DNA of 64,000 nucleotides from Pseudarthrobacter psychrotolerans (GTDB taxonomy: Bacteria; Actinomycetota; Actinomycetes; Actinomycetales; Micrococcaceae): the NCBI RefSeq assembly GCF_009911795.1, contig NZ_CP047898.1:1860001-1924000 (forward strand), written 5' to 3'. Each line of letters starts with the position of its first letter. Within the stretch, counting starts at the first letter, position 1. Below the pieces are notes generated by a model that saw nothing but the letters and a program-made list of their open reading frames with translations, searched no databases and was not told where the DNA came from. This document shows positions 17,582-27,907 of this stretch, one piece after another. The position numbers were made by a program, and so were the translations under genes.

Positions 17582-19707
17582 CCCGCACCCCGACGGGCCT
17601 CGCCACCGTCCCCCAAACCCTGGCCGACGGCAACCGGCTCGGCACCCCCGGAGAACACAAACACCACACCAAGGCCCCGGCGAAACTGACGCTGTCCAGC
17701 GTGACGGCCGCTCTTCCCGTGGCCGTCGGCAAACTCGCACCGCGCCAGATGATTCATTCACCGGTCATGTTTACCGTGCTTGTCGGGGCAGGTCTGTGTA
17801 CGGCCATCTGTCTGGTCCGTCCGTCCGTGTTCAGCATCGCAGTGACGGCCTGGCTGTGGCTGACCGTCCTGTTCGGCACTCTTTCCGAAGCCATCGCCGA
17901 GGGCCGGGGCAAAGCCCAGGCCGACAGCCTCAGGGCCAGCCGGCAGGGCGTCCAGGCGAGGCTCCGGCTGCCGGACGGCGGCACCAAACAGGTCTCCGGC
18001 ACGGAACTGCGCCTCAACGACGTCGTCGTCTGTGAGGCCGGGGACGTGATTCCGTCCGACGGCGAGATCATCGAGGGCCTGGCCAGCGTTGACGAGTCAA
18101 CCATCACCGGCGAATCGGCACCGGTCATCCGCGAATCCGGCGGGGACCGGTCCTCGGTCACCGGCGGCACCAAGGTCCTCTCAGACCGCATCGTCGTCCG
18201 CATCACCGCCGAACCCGGGCAGACCTTCATCGACCGGATGATCAGACTCGTCGAAGGCGCCGTGAGGCAGAAGACCCCTAACGAGATTGCCCTGCACGTC
18301 CTGCTCGTCTCCCTGACCATCGTGTTCCTGGTTGTCACGATGTCCCTGGCACCGTTCGCGTCCCTCGCGGGGGCAACACCCTCACCCATCGTGCTCGTGG
18401 CGCTGCTCGTCTGCCTGATCCCCACCACCATCGGGGCCCTCGTCCCGGCGATCGGCATCGCCGGGATGGACCGCCTCGTCCAGCACAACGTCCTGGCCAC
18501 CTCCGGCCGGGCCGTCGAAACCGCCGGTGATATCACCACACTGCTTCTCGACAAGACCGGAACCATCACCTACGGCAACCGCCGCGCCGTCAACTTCTTC
18601 CCCGCCAACACCGTCGGCATGACCGAACTCATTGAAGCGGCCAGACTCTCCAGCCTCGCCGACGAAACCCCGGAAGGGCGGTCAGTGGTGGACCTCGCGG
18701 CCGAAAAGGGCGTCAGCGGGCCTGAGCTGGCGGAGCTCGGCCGCGGCCCGGAACAGCTCAACGTGGTCGAATTCAGCGCCAGCACACGCATGAGCGGCCT
18801 GGACCTGGACAGCCGTCGGGTCCGCAAGGGCGCGGCAGCCGCCGTGGCGGCGTTTGTTGCCGACCTGGGCGGCCGCACCCCGGACGAGGTGACCCGCCGG
18901 GTGCAGGAAATCTCCGCCCAAGGCGGCACCCCGCTGCTGGTTGCCACGGCCACCAAGGACGGCGCCCGGATACTGGGCACCATCCACCTCGCCGACGTCG
19001 TCAAACCAGGCATGCAGGCCCGCTTCGCCGAGCTGCGGAAAATGGGCATCCGCACGGTGATGGTCACCGGCGACAACCCCGTGACCGCGAAGGCAATCGC
19101 TGCCGAGGCCGGCGTCGATGACTTCCTCGCCGAAGCCACCCCCGAGGACAAGCTCGCCGTCATCAAAAAGGAGCAGGCCGCCGGGCGCCTCGTGGCCATG
19201 ACCGGGGACGGTACCAACGACGCCCCTGCGCTGGCCGCTGCGGACGTCGGCGTCGCGATGAACTCCGGCACCCCGGCCGCCAAAGAGGCCGCCAACATGG
19301 TGGACCTCGACTCCGACCCGACGAAGCTCATCAACATCGTGGGCATCGGAAAGCAGCTGCTGATCACCCGCGGCGCTCTGACGACTTTCTCCATTGCCAA
19401 CGACGTCGCAAAGTATTTCGCTATTGTCCCTGCCCTGTTCACCGCAACCTATCCCGGCCTCGGACTGCTGAACGTCATGGGGCTCACCAGCTCCGCCTCC
19501 GCCATCCTGTCCGCCGTCATCTTCAACGCCCTGATCATCATCGCCCTCATTCCCCTGGCGCTGCGCGGCGTGAAGTACCGGGCCGTGTCAGCCAATCGGG
19601 CGCTGGGCCGGAATCTGCTCGTCTACGGTCTCGGCGGGCTCATCGCACCGTTCATCGGCATCAAACTCATTGACCTGATCATTTCCGTGATCCCCGGCAT
19701 CGGCTAG
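17578..19707 (+). CDS. kdpB: Potassium-transporting P-type ATPase subunit B
   Basis: 709 aa P-type ATPase. Actuator motif ITGESAP near residue 180, phosphorylation site [11 protein letters not shown] with the aspartate at D325, nucleotide domain, and hinge [25 protein letters not shown]. The membrane motif [21 protein letters not shown] is specific to KdpB. It hydrolyses ATP to drive K+ through KdpA. The N-terminal 50 residues, which include a [11 protein letters not shown] stretch, are longer than in E. coli and polar. Translation is coupled to kdpA by a 4-nt overlap. Confidence 0.95.
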   Translation: MTRTPTGLATVPQTLADGNRLGTPGEHKHHTKAPAKLTLSSVTAALPVAVGKLAPRQMIHSPVMFTVLVGAGLCTAICLVRPSVFSIAVTAWLWLTVLFGTLSEAIAEGRGKAQADSLRASRQGVQARLRLPDGGTKQVSGTELRLNDVVVCEAGDVIPSDGEIIEGLASVDESTITGESAPVIRESGGDRSSVTGGTKVLSDRIVVRITAEPGQTFIDRMIRLVEGAVRQKTPNEIALHVLLVSLTIVFLVVTMSLAPFASLAGATPSPIVLVALLVCLIPTTIGALVPAIGIAGMDRLVQHNVLATSGRAVETAGDITTLLLDKTGTITYGNRRAVNFFPANTVGMTELIEAARLSSLADETPEGRSVVDLAAEKGVSGPELAELGRGPEQLNVVEFSASTRMSGLDLDSRRVRKGAAAAVAAFVADLGGRTPDEVTRRVQEISAQGGTPLLVATATKDGARILGTIHLADVVKPGMQARFAELRKMGIRTVMVTGDNPVTAKAIAAEAGVDDFLAEATPEDKLAVIKKEQAAGRLVAMTGDGTNDAPALAAADVGVAMNSGTPAAKEAANMVDLDSDPTKLINIVGIGKQLLITRGALTTFSIANDVAKYFAIVPALFTATYPGLGLLNVMGLTSSASAILSAVIFNALIIIALIPLALRGVKYRAVSANRALGRNLLVYGLGGLIAPFIGIKLIDLIISVIPGIG

Positions 19708-19716
19708 GAACATTCC

Positions 19717-20340
19717 ATGAATACGCTCACCGGTTACCTCCGCCAGGCGGGAACCGCCGCCAGGTTCCTGCTCCTTGCAACCGTGGTCCTCGGACTGGCC
19801 TACCCGCTTGCCGTCTTCGGCATCGGACAGCTGGCCGCCCCCTACCAGGCCAACGGTTCCATCATTAAGGTCGACGGCGGCGCTCCCGCGGCGTCGGCGC
19901 TGATCGCCCAGGCAGCAGCCAACGACGACGGCGTCCAGGATCCGCGGTGGTTCCACGCACGGCCCTCGACGGTCAGCTGGGACCCGGCGTCGTCGTCGGC
20001 CAGCAACCTCGGCCCCAACGACGCCAAACTCCTCGACGCTGTGACTGCCGCCCGGAGTGCCGTCGCGGCCACCGAGGGGGTCAGCGAAGCCGACGTGCCT
20101 CCCGACGCCGTGACCGCTTCCGGGTCCGGGCTGGACCCGGACATCTCCCCCGCCTACGCCCGGCTCCAGGTGGCCAGGGTGGCGGCAGCCCACGGGCTCA
20201 GCCCCGGCACGGTCCAGGACCTCGTGGACCGGCACACAACCGGCGGAATCGAAGCATTCCTGGGCCAGCCTTCCGTCAATGTCACCGCCCTGAACCTGGA
20301 TATAGCTGCCGCCGCGCCCGGACAGCGGGCGCAGCAATGA
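19717..20340 (+). CDS. kdpC: Potassium-transporting ATPase subunit C
   Basis: 207 aa with one N-terminal membrane span (FLLLATVVLGLAYPLAVFGIGQL) and an extracytoplasmic domain. Family motifs are WFHARPS, SNLGPNDAKL, DAVTASGSGLDPDISPAYARLQVARVAAAHG and GRP-like FLGQPSVNVTALNLDI at the end. KdpC is needed for assembly and ATP affinity of the pump. It starts 9 bp after kdpB and is followed 30 bp later by kdpD. Confidence 0.93.
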   Translation: MNTLTGYLRQAGTAARFLLLATVVLGLAYPLAVFGIGQLAAPYQANGSIIKVDGGAPAASALIAQAAANDDGVQDPRWFHARPSTVSWDPASSSASNLGPNDAKLLDAVTAARSAVAATEGVSEADVPPDAVTASGSGLDPDISPAYARLQVARVAAAHGLSPGTVQDLVDRHTTGGIEAFLGQPSVNVTALNLDIAAAAPGQRAQQ

Positions 20341-20370
20341 CCGGACCTCTCCCAGTGAAAGAATGACGGC

Positions 20371-23040
20371 ATGGCACGTGGAACGCTGCGCATCTTCCTC
20401 GGGGCCGCACCCGGAGTAGGCAAAACATACGAAATGCTCGAAGAAGCCCACCGCCTCGGCACCCGCGGCGAGGACGTCGTCGTCGCGTTCGCCCTGGACC
20501 ACGGCCGCGCCGAGACGCGGGCTCTCCTGGCCGGTCTCGAAATCATCCCGCCCCGGCGCCTCGAGTACCGGGGCACCGAGTTCGACGAGATGGACCTCGA
20601 CGCCGTACTCCACCGCGCACCGGCGACCGCCGTCGTCGACGAATACGCACACTCAAACATCCCCGGCAGCCGGCACGCCAAACGCTGGGAGGACATCGAT
20701 GAACTGCTCGACGCCGGCATCAATGTCCTCTCCACTGTCAACATCCAGCACCTGGCGTCCCTGGGTGACGTAGTCAGCGCCGTCACCGAGGTGCGGCAGG
20801 CCGAAACGGTGCCGGACGACGTCGTACGCCGGGCAGACCAGATCCACTTGGTCGACATTTCCCCTGAACTGCTGCGCCAGCGCCTGAGCGACGGCAAGAT
20901 CTACGCCCGGGACAAGATCGACGCCGCACTCTCGAACTACTTCCGTCTGGGCAACCTCACGGCGCTGCGTGAACTGGCGCTGCTCTGGCTCGCGGACCGC
21001 GTGGATGAAGGCTTGGCCAAGTACCGCGCAGAGAACGACATCCAGGCCACGTGGCCGGCCCGCGAACGCATCGTTATCGGACTGACCGGCGGCCCTGAAG
21101 GGGAAATCCTGATCCGGCGCGGTGCGAGGATCCTGAACCGTGTCAGCGGCGGCGACCTACTGGCCGTCCACGTCCGCGCCACGGACGGTGTAGCTTCCGA
21201 ATCACCGCAGGCCCTGGAAGCCCAGCGCCGACTGATCCAGGACCTCGGCGGCGGCTACCACATCGTTGCAGGCGAAGACCCGGCAACGGCGCTGCTGGAC
21301 TTTGCCCGGAGCGTCAACGCCACCCAGATCGTCGTCGGCATCTCGCGCCGCGGAAAGCTCGCCGGACTCCTAGGTGCGCTGCTCGGCGGCGGCATCGGCA
21401 CCAGGGTGGTCCGGGACTCGGGCGACATCGACGTCCACATGGTCTCCCACCCCCTCGGAGGAGGCGGGCCCGGACCTCGCCGGCAACGGGATCTCGGACG
21501 GATCCGTGTTGCCGCCGGCTTTGTCCTCGCGATCCTGCTGCCCGTCTTCCTCCAGTTTCTGCTGGCCCTGAACCCGGACCAGAATGTCGCCACAGCAGTG
21601 CTGGTCCAGCTCACCGGGTCAGTCACAGTGGCGCTGGTCGGCGGGTTCTGGCCAGCCATTCTCGCTTCGCTCTGGAGCAGCCTCCTGGTCAACTATTACT
21701 CCACGCCGCCAGTTGGCACCCTGACCATCAACGATCCCCAAAATGTGCTTGCGCTCCTGGTATTTGTCGGGGTGTCTGCCGCCGTTGCCGTGGTGGTTGA
21801 CGTCTCTGCCCGCCGCTCCAAGGAGGCCGCGCGGGCCCGCGCGGAAGCGACCACCCTCTCGGACCTCACCCGCGGCGCCGCCAGCTCCGAGGACACGGTC
21901 CAGGACCTGCTTCAACAGGCACTTGCCGTCTTCAACGTCCGCGGCGCGGCCCTCTACGGCCTGTCCGAACCCGGCGAAGGCGGCCAAAGGGCGACCTGGG
22001 CACCGATTACCAGTGCCGGCGAGCTCCCCGGCGCCGGCCCAGCCCACGAGTCGGCCCCGGACCAGCCGGACTTCCGAACCGAAAATACCGAACAGATCGA
22101 CGCGGCCACCCGGCTGGTACTTTTCGGACGGGCACTTCCGGCCAGCGACCGGCGGCTGCTCGGGGCGTTCGGGGTGCACCTCGCCGCCCAGCTGGAGAGA
22201 CAGCAATTAGCCGCCAGCCGCCGCGAGGTGCTCCGCCTCGCTGAAGGCAACACCATGCGCACTTCCATCCTGCGTGCTGTGTCCCACGACCTCCGAACAC
22301 CCCTGGCCAGCATCAAACTCGCCGTCGGGAGCCTCCTCCAAAAAGACGTTCAGTACGGCCCCGAACTTGCCCACGAACTGCTCCTGGCCATCGATGAATC
22401 CTCGGACCGGCTGGACCTGCTCGTGGGGAACCTGCTCGACATGTCCCGGATCACCACCGACGCGGCCAACCCGCTGCTGAAACCGGTGCGCTGGCACGAT
22501 GTCATCCCGGCCGCCCTCCACGGCATCCCCGCCGGGAGCGCGCGCCTGGAACTGCCACCGAACATGCCCGAAATCGAGGCGGACCCGGGGATGCTCGAGC
22601 GCGTCATCGCCAATATCGTCGAAAACGCCGTCAAGTACGCGCCCGGATCCGATCTGGTCCTGGTCGGCACTGCCGGCGGACTCAGCACCGAAACACTGGC
22701 AGGCCAACCCGCAGGTGAACTCCGCATCATCGATCACGGCCGGGGCGTCCCCGCGGAAAACGTCGTTGAAATGTTCCGGCCCTTCCAACGGCTCACCGAT
22801 GTTCCCCAGACCACAGGCGTCGGCTTGGGCCTGGCCGTCGCGAAAGGGTTCACCGAGGCAATGGGTGGCACACTGACAGCAGAACAAACCCCTGGAGGAG
22901 GACTCACCATGGTCATCAGGCTGCCACTGTCCACAGGCGTACCCGTCCGCTACACAACAGCCCAAGCTCCCGTGAAGCCCCAGTCCCTATTGCCCGGATG
23001 GACATCGCGCCATCAGCCCTCCACCCAGGAAAAACCATGA
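20371..23040 (+). CDS. kdpD: Sensor histidine kinase KdpD
   Basis: 889 aa, close to the E. coli length. Order: KdpD N-terminal domain with P-loop GAAPGVGKTYEMLEEA (near residue 13) and DEYAHSNIPGSRHAKRWED, a USP-like domain (about 230-365), four membrane spans (about 378-480), a GAF-like segment, and a HisKA/HATPase core with phospho-acceptor H639 in RAVSHDLRTPLASIKLA, N-box IVENAVKYAPG and G-boxes. It senses low K+ or ionic strength and phosphorylates KdpE. The stop overlaps the kdpE start (ATGA). The sensor appears intact although its partner is frameshifted. Confidence 0.95.
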   Translation: MARGTLRIFLGAAPGVGKTYEMLEEAHRLGTRGEDVVVAFALDHGRAETRALLAGLEIIPPRRLEYRGTEFDEMDLDAVLHRAPATAVVDEYAHSNIPGSRHAKRWEDIDELLDAGINVLSTVNIQHLASLGDVVSAVTEVRQAETVPDDVVRRADQIHLVDISPELLRQRLSDGKIYARDKIDAALSNYFRLGNLTALRELALLWLADRVDEGLAKYRAENDIQATWPARERIVIGLTGGPEGEILIRRGARILNRVSGGDLLAVHVRATDGVASESPQALEAQRRLIQDLGGGYHIVAGEDPATALLDFARSVNATQIVVGISRRGKLAGLLGALLGGGIGTRVVRDSGDIDVHMVSHPLGGGGPGPRRQRDLGRIRVAAGFVLAILLPVFLQFLLALNPDQNVATAVLVQLTGSVTVALVGGFWPAILASLWSSLLVNYYSTPPVGTLTINDPQNVLALLVFVGVSAAVAVVVDVSARRSKEAARARAEATTLSDLTRGAASSEDTVQDLLQQALAVFNVRGAALYGLSEPGEGGQRATWAPITSAGELPGAGPAHESAPDQPDFRTENTEQIDAATRLVLFGRALPASDRRLLGAFGVHLAAQLERQQLAASRREVLRLAEGNTMRTSILRAVSHDLRTPLASIKLAVGSLLQKDVQYGPELAHELLLAIDESSDRLDLLVGNLLDMSRITTDAANPLLKPVRWHDVIPAALHGIPAGSARLELPPNMPEIEADPGMLERVIANIVENAVKYAPGSDLVLVGTAGGLSTETLAGQPAGELRIIDHGRGVPAENVVEMFRPFQRLTDVPQTTGVGLGLAVAKGFTEAMGGTLTAEQTPGGGLTMVIRLPLSTGVPVRYTTAQAPVKPQSLLPGWTSRHQPSTQEKP

Positions 23041-23716
23041 CTTCCGTCCTCGTAGTCGACGATGACCCGCACCTGCTCAAGGTCCTCAACATCGCCCTGC
23101 AGGCCAACGGTTACGCCGTCATTACCGCCACAGACGGCCAATCGGCCCTTCTCTCCGCTACACAGCATGCGTTTGCCCTCATCATCGTGGATCTCGGCCT
23201 GCCCGACATCGACGGCATAGCAGTCATCAAACAACTGCGGACCTGGAACGAAGTCCCGATCCTCGTCCTGTCAGCCCGCCACACCTCCGATGACAAAGTC
23301 GAAGCCTTGGACGCCGGCGCCGACGACTACATCACCAAGCCATTCGGCCCGGACGAACTCCTCGCCCGTCTCCGCGCCCTGCTCCGCCGGACCGCGGATC
23401 ACAAAACACCCGAAGCGGTCATCACCACCGACAACTTCACCGTCGACCTTGCCAAGCATCGTGTCACCCGCGATGGCACCGATGTCCGCCTGACACCCAT
23501 CGAGTGTGGAACATCCTTGAGATCCTGGTCAGAAACCCCGAAAAACTCATCACGCAACGCCAACTCCTGACCGAGGTCTGGGGACCCGCGTACGCTAAAG
23601 ACGCAAACTACCTCCGCGTCTACATGGCCCAGCTGCGACGCAAACTCGAACCCGACACCGGAAACCCCCGCCATCTCCTCACCGAAGCAGGCATCGGCTA
23701 CAGATTCCAGCCCTGA
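23037..23716 (+). pseudogene. kdpE: Response regulator KdpE, frameshifted by a 2-nt insertion
   Basis: The receiver domain is intact: MTSVLVVDDDPHLLKVL, phospho-acceptor D52 in IIVDLGLPDIDG, and ADDYITKPFGPDELLARLRALLRR. The OmpR-type winged helix begins VRLTPIE, then the frame is lost at GTGT (23504-23507); it resumes in another frame as WNILEILVRNPEKLITQRQL to GIGYRFQP. Removing one GT gives 225 codons, the standard KdpE length. As written, the protein lacks its DNA-binding domain. Either a real dinucleotide duplication that uncouples KdpD sensing, or an assembly error. The start ATG at 23037 overlaps the kdpD stop. Confidence 0.85.
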
Positions 23717-23749
23717 TGAGGTCCGCCGGGTAACACCGGCGCTGGCGGC

Positions 23750-23766
23750 GTTAAGGATGCGTTAAG
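23750..23766 (+). promoter_or_regulatory. Candidate KdpE box upstream of the permease-trkH genes
   Basis: GTTAAG (23750-23755), GATGC, GTTAAG (23761-23766): a perfect hexamer direct repeat with 11-bp period, about 100 bp before the permease. A matching GTTAAG-N5-GTCAAT array lies upstream of kdpF. A possible -10 (TACGCT, 23805-23810) follows. This suggests the K+-responsive regulator also controls the second transporter block. Confidence 0.45.
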
Positions 23767-23861
23767 ATCCCGGGTTTGCCCGCTGAGGGCCCCTGATGCG
23801 GTGCTACGCTCCGTTGGTTATTCACAGCAACCCGCCTGCGCGGGGTAAAGAAAGTAACCCG

Positions 23862-25843
23862 TTGACTGCACCCACCCGCTTCTCCATTCCGGCCAGCGTT
23901 CCGAATCCGGAGCGCGACGGCGAACCCGGAAATCGGCTGACCCGGTGGCTGCTGGAACACACGGTCCACCAGCCGGTGGGCCCGGAAACTGCGGAGGACC
24001 ATGCACCCACCCAGAGCTGGTGGAAGGTCATGTGCCTCACCGGGGTGGACTATTTTTCCACCCTCTCGTACTTGCCCGGCATCGCCGCCCTTGCCGCCGG
24101 GGCGCTCTCCCCGCTGGCCACCTTGCTGATAGTCGGCCTCACCCTGCTGGGCATGCTGCCGATGTACCGGCGGGTCGCCCACGAAAGCCCCACGGACAGG
24201 GATCGGTGGCCATGCTGGAGAAGTTGCTCCCCTTCTGGCGCGGGAAAATCTTTGTGCTCATCCTGCTCGGATTCGTCGCCACGTCCTGGATAATCACCAT
24301 CACCCTGTCCGCCGCGGACGCCACCGTCCACATGCTCGAGAACCCCTATTTGCCGCCCTTCCTGGACGGCCAGGCCGTCGCCATCACCGTGGTGCTCCTG
24401 CTCATTCTCGGCGGGGTGTTCCTGCTCGGCTTCTCCGAGGCGGTCGCCGTCGCCATCCCGCTGGTGGCCATCTTCCTGCTGCTGAACGCCGTGATCATCG
24501 GGGCCGGCATTTACGACGCCGTCACCCGGCCGGGTGCCATGGCTGACTGGACCGCGGCGCTCACGTCCTCCGGAACCGGATTCAGCGACATCGCAGGACC
24601 AGCCCTGCTCGCCTTCCCGCTGCTGGTCCTGGGCCTGTCCGGCTTCGAGACCGGCGTCAGCATGATGCCACTGGTCGCAGCCAGCGGCACCACCGCCGAG
24701 GAACGCCTGGCCGCCCGTGTCCGGAACACCCGCAAGCTCCTCACCACCGCAGCCCTGATCATGAGCGTGTACCTCCTGGGCAGCAGCTTCGTGACCACGG
24801 TGCTGATCCCCGCCGAAGCGTTCCAGGAAGGCGGCGAGGCCAACGGCCGCGCATTGGCCTACCTGGCCCACGAACTGCTGGGCAACGGCTTCGGTTCCGT
24901 CTACGACGTCAGCAGCATCCTGATCCTCTGGTTCGCCGGCGCCTCCGCCATGGCCGGACTGATTAACATCGTTCCCCGCTACCTTCCGTCCTACGGCATG
25001 GCCCCGGACTGGTCCCGGGCCGTTCGTCCGGTGGTGCTGGTGTACACCGCCATCAGCATCCTGATCACCATCGGTTTCAACGCCGACGTCAACGCCCAGG
25101 CCGGCGCCTACGCCACGGGCATCCTGGCCATGATGGTCTCGGGAGCCGTAGCCGTCAGTATCTCAGCGGCCCGCAGCAAAAGGCGGGGCGCCGCCGTCGG
25201 ATTCTCTATCCTGACCCTGATCCTGCTCTATGCACTGGGCGCCAACGTGATCGAAAAGCCGGACGGAATCGCAATCTCCGGCTTCTTCATCCTGGGCATC
25301 ATCGTGGTGTCCCTGGTCTCCCGGGTCAGCCGCACCACCGAACTCCGGGTCCACAAGATCGAGTTCGACGACGAAGCCCGCCGCTTCATCACCGACACGC
25401 TCGACTTTGACGGGCGGATCAACCTGATCGCCAACCGTCCCCAGGCCCGCGACGCTGCCGAATACCGCGAGAAGGAAGCCGAGCAGCGGGCGAACAACCC
25501 TGTGCCCGGAACCGCCGACGTGATCTTCCTGGAGATCGAAGTCACCGACCCCTCCGGCTTCAGCGACGTCCTCGAGGTGCACGGCATCGAAGTGGACGGA
25601 CACCGCGTCCTCCGCGCCGAAAGCCCGGCCGCTCCCAACGCCATCGCCGCCATCCTGCTGGCCCTCCGCGACGCCACCGGCGTCCGGCCCCACGCCTACT
25701 TTGAATGGGCAGAAGGCAATCCGCTGGTCCATCTCATGCGCTACCTGCTGCTGGGCCGCGGCGACACCGCTCCCGTGGTCCGCGAGATCATCAGGGAAAA
25801 CGAGCCCGATCCCACCCGCCGACCCGGCATCCACGTGGGCTGA
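23862..25843 (+). pseudogene. APC-superfamily permease (candidate potassium transporter), frameshifted by one base
   Basis: Two frames together encode about 660 aa. The first frame ends in [16 protein letters not shown]; the second resumes [52 protein letters not shown]. Adding one C to the CCCC at 24188-24191 fuses them and makes the total divisible by three. The protein has about 12 membrane spans and a soluble C-terminal domain from about residue 480. Sequence style is APC superfamily. Neighbouring kdp and trkH genes suggest K+ transport like KimA, but that is inference. TTG at 23862 ([12 protein letters not shown]) is my start; ATG at 23796 is an alternative. Confidence 0.7.
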
Positions 25844-25854
25844 CGGGCAGTCCG

Positions 25855-27309
25855 ATGACCGCACGTGGTGCCATCCCCGGTGTGAAGGGACCTGTCCCCC
25901 GGACCAAGGGCAGAGGCCCCGGCCCTGGGCGGTGGCGGGTCAAAGCCGTCAAAGGCGGCAAGGAGAACGCCGTCCGGCGGGCCCTCTCGCACCCGGTCCG
26001 TTCGGTACCCCTGGCGTTCCTGGCAGTCATCATCCTGGGAGCATCCCTGCTGATGCTGCCCGCCGCCCGGACCGGCAGCGACCCCGGAGCCGACCCCCTG
26101 ATGGCCGCGCTCTTTACCTCCGTCTCGGCCGTCTGCGTCACGGGGCTGATCACCGTCGACACGGCCACGTACTGGACGCCGTTCGGGCAGACCGTGATCC
26201 TGGGACTGATCCAGGTGGGCGGGTTCGGCATCATGACGCTGGCCACGCTCCTGGCCCTGCTGGTCCGCAAAAGCATCGGCCTGCGCGGGCAGCTGGTGGC
26301 GCAATCCGAAACGCATACGCTCAACCTGGGCGATGTCAGCGCCGTGCTGCTCCGCGTGGCCAAGGTCATGGTCGGCGTAGAGGCAGCCACTGCCGCGGTC
26401 CTGACCGGGCGTTTCTGGCTGGCCTACGACCAGAATCCGGGCACGGCGCTGTGGCACGGCGTGTTCCACGCCGTCTCGTCGTTTAACAATGCCGGCTTCG
26501 CGCTGTACAGCGACAACCTCATCGGCTTCGCGGAGGACCCTTGGATCATCGTCCCCATCTGCCTGGCGATCATCGGAGGCGGCCTCGGGTTCCCGGTCAT
26601 CATCCAACTGCTCCGGGGAAACCTCAAAGCCAGCAACTGGAGTGTCCACCTCCGCCTCACCATCTACGGCACTCTGCTGCTCCTGACCCTGGGCATCACG
26701 CTTTTCGCGGCATTCGAATGGAACAGGGACGAAACACTCGGCGGCCTGTCCCTGACCGGCAAGCTGCTGGGTTCCCTCGCCGGAGGTGTTTTCCCCCGCA
26801 CCGCCGGCTTCAACAGCATCGACTACGGCGTAGCGTCACCTGAAACGCTCATGGTGACCAACATCCTGATGTTCATCGGCGGCGGCAGCGCCGGCACCGC
26901 CGGCGGCATCAAGATCACCACGTTCCTGGTACTGGGTTTCTCCATCTGGAACGAGGTCCGCGGCCGCGACGAGGTGACCATCGCCCACCGCTCCATCAGC
27001 GCCTCCTCCCAGCGTCAGGCCCTGTCCGTGGCGCTGCTGGGTGTGGCCGCAGTGGTGGGCGGCACCCTGGCGCTGTTGATGCTGACCGACTACAGCCTGG
27101 AAAAAGTACTGTTCGAAGCCATCTCCGCGTTCGGAACCGTGGGGATGAGCACCGGCATCACCTACAACCTCCCACCGTCGGCCGAATGGGTGCTTATGGC
27201 CCTGATGTTCATCGGCAGAATCGGCACCGTGACGGTCGCGTCCGCTCTGGCATTGTCCTCACGACCACGCCTCTACAGCCTGCCTGAGGAACGCCCCATC
27301 ATCGGCTGA
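25855..27309 (+). CDS. TrkH-family potassium uptake protein
   Basis: 484 aa SKT-superfamily channel. About ten membrane spans with four pore-loop filters, for example TSVSAVCVTGLITVDTATYWTPFGQ, SSFNNAGFALYSDN, TAGFNSIDYG and SAFGTVGMSTGITY. TrkH/KtrB proteins conduct K+ and need a cytoplasmic RCK partner (TrkA/KtrA), which is not in this window. I start at ATG 25855, 11 bp after the permease stop; the open frame extends farther upstream but only through the permease gene. The basic N-terminal 45 residues are cytoplasmic. Confidence 0.9.
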   Translation: MTARGAIPGVKGPVPRTKGRGPGPGRWRVKAVKGGKENAVRRALSHPVRSVPLAFLAVIILGASLLMLPAARTGSDPGADPLMAALFTSVSAVCVTGLITVDTATYWTPFGQTVILGLIQVGGFGIMTLATLLALLVRKSIGLRGQLVAQSETHTLNLGDVSAVLLRVAKVMVGVEAATAAVLTGRFWLAYDQNPGTALWHGVFHAVSSFNNAGFALYSDNLIGFAEDPWIIVPICLAIIGGGLGFPVIIQLLRGNLKASNWSVHLRLTIYGTLLLLTLGITLFAAFEWNRDETLGGLSLTGKLLGSLAGGVFPRTAGFNSIDYGVASPETLMVTNILMFIGGGSAGTAGGIKITTFLVLGFSIWNEVRGRDEVTIAHRSISASSQRQALSVALLGVAAVVGGTLALLMLTDYSLEKVLFEAISAFGTVGMSTGITYNLPPSAEWVLMALMFIGRIGTVTVASALALSSRPRLYSLPEERPIIG

Positions 27310-27331
27310 TAGGCAGTCCCGTACGGACGCA

Positions 27332-27907
27332 ATGCCATGGCCGTTGGTTATGAAACGTCGGGCTTCCCGAAAACAGGCAAGAGAAAAGCCCCCTAACCCA
27401 ACGTTTCCGCAGGTCAAAAGGGCCTTCTTTGTGGAGGTTCTGCAGGCGTACTCCAGCAGGGGTCGCCACTACGCAACTCGCTTCGACAAGCTCCTGGAAG
27501 CCACTAATAAATCAACGACAGTCCGAAAGCCGCGAAAGCCCCAGGCAAAGTCATCTGCCAAGATTGTCCACCGACTGACCGCTATAGATCAAGCCGACAT
27601 CGCCGCTCGCTACCAACAAGGCTGGTCGTCCCGCCAGCTCGCCGAAGTCTACAGCGTCTCCAAGACCAGCATCGTCGCCCTGCTTCGAGAAGCTGGCGTC
27701 CCGATTCGGCGGCAAGGTCTCAGCGACTCCTATGTGCAGGAGATTACCAAGCACTACGCAGCTGGCGCTTCACTGGCTGCCATTGGCAACGCATATGGCG
27801 TCTCGGCCGACACGGTCCGCAAGCTTCTCCTCAAGCATGGAATTACGCTGCGGAATCCGTGGGACCATCCGACGGTTCTGTCGTCTACGGAGCAGCTGCA
27901 CAGTTAG
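27332..27907 (+). CDS. Tandem helix-turn-helix protein, copy 1 (intact)
   Basis: Up to 191 aa. Residues about 95-190 hold two consecutive HTH motifs: IAARYQQGWSSRQLAEVYSVSKTSIVALLREAGVPIRRQGL and ITKHYAAGASLAAIGNAYGVSADTVRKLLLKHGITLRNPWDH. They resemble the HTH of Hin-type resolvases, but no catalytic domain is present. The N-terminal part (FFVEVLQAYSSRGRHYATRFDKLLEATN) is conserved in a second copy at 28527-30450. Function unknown; possibly a DNA-binding protein of a mobile element. The start is uncertain (27332 or ATG 27350). Its 3' end overlaps the convergent prepilin gene by 23 bp. Confidence 0.6.
   Translation: MPWPLVMKRRASRKQAREKPPNPTFPQVKRAFFVEVLQAYSSRGRHYATRFDKLLEATNKSTTVRKPRKPQAKSSAKIVHRLTAIDQADIAARYQQGWSSRQLAEVYSVSKTSIVALLREAGVPIRRQGLSDSYVQEITKHYAAGASLAAIGNAYGVSADTVRKLLLKHGITLRNPWDHPTVLSSTEQLHS

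Noticed and set aside
23717..23861. Possible c-di-AMP (ydaO-type) riboswitch before the APC permease
   Set aside because: The leader is short and I could not find the conserved blocks of that riboswitch; the direct repeats explain regulation better.
27310..27400. Candidate left attachment site just after trkH
   Set aside because: I found no convincing match there to the tRNA-Ala 3' end or to the sequence around 54540-54660; the left border stays undefined.
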